Part shown: positions 5,809 to 7,371 of the stretch, piece after piece
How the letters are laid out: the number at the start of each line of letters is the position of its first letter
Position numbering within the stretch: position 1 is the first letter of the stretch
NCBI GenBank assembly: GCA_038258415.1
Contig: JBBSPY010000164.1
Location: forward strand, 1 to 7,371
Length of the DNA: 7,371 bases
Source: Schlegelella_A sp038258415
GTDB taxonomy: Bacteria; Pseudomonadota; Gammaproteobacteria; Burkholderiales; Burkholderiaceae_C
Direction: 5' to 3'
Notes under the pieces: model-generated
Seen by the model: only the letters and a program-made list of their open reading frames with translations
The model's database searches: none
Told to the model about the DNA's origin: nothing
Translations under genes and position numbers: made by a program

Positions 5809-7350
5809 TCAGCCTTGCGCCGCGACCCGCTCGACCTTGCTGTGCAGCTTGTTCAGCGCCGACAGGTACGCTTTTGCCGACGCGACGATGATGTCGGGGT
5901 CGGCGCCCACGCCGTTGACGACGCGCCCGGCGTGCTGCAGGCGCACCGTCACCTCGCCTTGCGACTCGGTCGACCCGCTGGTGATGGCATTGACCGAGTA
6001 GAGCTGCATCTCGGCGCCGCTCGCGACCTTGGACTCGATCGCCTTGAGCGTCGCGTCGACCGGCCCGTTGCCGTCGCTCGTCACGCGGTGCTCGACGGTG
6101 CCGGCAGCGAACGCCACGTCGGCCCGCGGGCGCTCCCCGGTCTTCGAGGTCTGCTCGAGCGAGATCAGCCGATAGTGCTCCTGCTCGGCGGTGACCGATT
6201 CGTCCATCACGAGGGCGACGATGTCCTCGTCGAAGATGTCGCTCTTGCGGTCGGCGAGTTCCTTGAACTTGGCGAACGCGGCGTTGGACTCGGCTTCGGA
6301 CTCGAGCTGGATGCCGAGTTCCTTGAGCCGCTGCTTGAAGGCGTTGCGCCCCGAAAGCTTGCCGAGCACGATCCTGTTGGCCGACCAGCCGACGTCCTCG
6401 GCGCGCATGATCTCGTAGGTGTCGCGCGCCTTCAGCACGCCGTCCTGGTGGATGCCCGATGCGTGCGCGAAGGCGTTGGCGCCGACGACGGCCTTGTTCG
6501 GTTGGACGACGAAGCCCGTCGTCTGCGACACCAGTCGCGACACCGGAACGATCTGCGACGCGTCGATGCCGACCTCGAGGCCGAAGTGGTCCTTGCGCGT
6601 CTTGACGGCCATCACGATCTCCTCGAGCGCGCAGTTGCCCGCCCGCTCGCCGAGCCCGTTGATCGTGCACTCGACCTGCCGCGCGCCGCCGATCTTCACG
6701 CCAGCGAGCGAGTTGGCGACGGCCATGCCGAGGTCGTTGTGGCAGTGCACCGACCAGCGCGCCTTGTCGGAGTTCGGGATGCGGCGGCGCAGGTCGAGCA
6801 GGAATTCGCCGTACAGCTCGGGGACGGCGTAGCCGACGGTGTCGGGTATGTTGATCGTCGTCGCGCCCTCGTCGATCGCCGTCTCGAGGACGCGGCAGAG
6901 GAAGTCGGGGTCGGACCGATAGCCGTCTTCCGGCGAGAACTCGACGTCGCCGGATCGGGTGCGGGCGTAGCGGATCGAGAGCCGGGTCTGCTCGTGCACC
7001 TGCTCGCGCGTCATGCGCAGCTTCTTCTCCATGTGCAGATCGCTGGTGGCGAGGAAGACGTGGATGCGCGTCGACTCACCGCCCTCGAGCGCGTCGGCGG
7101 CACGGGCGATGTCTCGGTCGTTGGCGCGCGCCAGCGAGCACACGGTCGAGCCCTTGATCGCCTGGGCGATCGCCCGCACCGCGTCGAAGTCGCCGTTCGA
7201 GGATGCCGCGAAACCAGCCTCGATCACGTCGACGCGGAGGCGCTCGAGCTGGCGCGCGATGCGCAGCTTCTCGTCCTTGGTCATCGAGGCGCCAGGCGAT
7301 TGCTCGCCGTCGCGCAGGGTGGTGTCGAGGATGTACAGGCGGTCGGTCAT
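5809..7350 (-). CDS. leuA: 2-isopropylmalate synthase LeuA
   Basis: LeuA condenses acetyl-CoA with 2-oxoisovalerate to 2-isopropylmalate, the committed step of leucine synthesis, in the cytoplasm. The 513-residue protein starts MTDRLYILDTTLRDGEQSPGASM. Residues R13-D14 and the metal-binding H202-C-H204-N-D motif fit the HMGL-like TIM barrel (about 1-270). NGLGERAGNCALEE (231-244) and HASGIHQDG (297-305) are the following family signatures. The C-terminal part from about residue 395 is the leucine-sensing allosteric domain, including NAITSGSTESQGEV and GADPDIIVASAKAYLSALNKL. The ATG at 7350 is chosen because GGGAG sits 5 nt upstream; an in-frame TTG at 7362 would lie on the wrong side of that site. 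Only 21 nt upstream are visible, so no leader peptide or attenuator can be assessed. In many betaproteobacteria leuA ends an ilv-containing cluster, and the hairpins after it fit a 3'-terminal gene. Confidence 0.97.
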   Translation of the reverse strand: MTDRLYILDTTLRDGEQSPGASMTKDEKLRIARQLERLRVDVIEAGFAASSNGDFDAVRAIAQAIKGSTVCSLARANDRDIARAADALEGGESTRIHVFLATSDLHMEKKLRMTREQVHEQTRLSIRYARTRSGDVEFSPEDGYRSDPDFLCRVLETAIDEGATTINIPDTVGYAVPELYGEFLLDLRRRIPNSDKARWSVHCHNDLGMAVANSLAGVKIGGARQVECTINGLGERAGNCALEEIVMAVKTRKDHFGLEVGIDASQIVPVSRLVSQTTGFVVQPNKAVVGANAFAHASGIHQDGVLKARDTYEIMRAEDVGWSANRIVLGKLSGRNAFKQRLKELGIQLESEAESNAAFAKFKELADRKSDIFDEDIVALVMDESVTAEQEHYRLISLEQTSKTGERPRADVAFAAGTVEHRVTSDGNGPVDATLKAIESKVASGAEMQLYSVNAITSGSTESQGEVTVRLQHAGRVVNGVGADPDIIVASAKAYLSALNKLHSKVERVAAQG

Positions 7351-7355
7351 GGTGG

Positions 7356-7360
7356 CTCCC
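7356..7360 (-). promoter_or_regulatory. Shine-Dalgarno site of leuA
   Basis: On the minus strand GGGAG is followed by a 5-nt spacer (CCACC) and the ATG at 7350-7348. This is the clearest ribosome binding site of the window, and it decides the leuA start over the in-frame TTG four codons earlier. Confidence 0.75.
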
Positions 7361-7371
7361 AAAAGAAAACC

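Noticed and set aside
7360..7362. TTG as the leuA start, adding four residues
   Set aside because: The Shine-Dalgarno GGGAG lies between this codon and the ATG at 7350, at correct spacing for the ATG, and family proteins start close to the TLRDGEQ motif.
1..7371. Mobile elements, CRISPR arrays, defence or phage genes
   Set aside because: No repeat array, transposase, integrase or terminal inverted repeats were seen. All coding space is explained by recognised chromosomal genes with similar composition.

Overview
The window is very GC-rich with strong G/C preference at third codon positions. Its gene content points to a betaproteobacterium, most likely Burkholderiales: a tRNA-Leu(UAG) directly ahead of tig, a leuA of about 513 residues, a PBP7/8-type endopeptidase gene, and an hpnCDE squalene cluster. 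No mobile element, CRISPR array, phage gene or obviously foreign segment is visible. I found no undescribed system here. The most notable observation is a broken or misread hpnD.

Left end (1-676, minus strand): the N-terminal 189 codons of trigger factor (tig), cut by the window edge, with a complete tRNA-Leu(UAG) gene 20 nt upstream on the same strand. A 70-bp divergent gap (677-746) then separates the tRNA from the plus-strand genes.

Centre left (747-3765, plus strand): a tight three-gene operon, hpnC-hpnD-hpnE, joined by 4-nt stop/start overlaps (ATGA, then TTGA). In characterised systems HpnD condenses two farnesyl diphosphates to presqualene diphosphate, HpnC converts that to hydroxysqualene, and HpnE reduces it to squalene, the precursor of hopanoids. 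No squalene-hopene cyclase lies in the window. The hpnD frame is open for its whole length except for one in-frame TAG at codon 45, and two further family-atypical residues follow within six codons, just before the first Asp-rich motif. Everything after that looks intact. A local sequence error or a very recent mutation fits better than an old decayed gene.

Centre (3803-5661): an IclR-family regulator on the plus strand, 37 nt after hpnE, runs convergently into a minus-strand pbpG-like D-Ala-D-Ala endopeptidase gene. The iclR stop codon sits in the loop of a GC hairpin.

Right end (5662-7371, minus strand): leuA (2-isopropylmalate synthase, first committed step of leucine synthesis), complete with a good ribosome binding site, followed by two hairpins. 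The second is a textbook intrinsic terminator, and a candidate pbpG promoter overlaps it. Apart from the hpn operon, the genes look like ordinary core chromosome: protein folding, translation, cell-wall remodelling and leucine synthesis.
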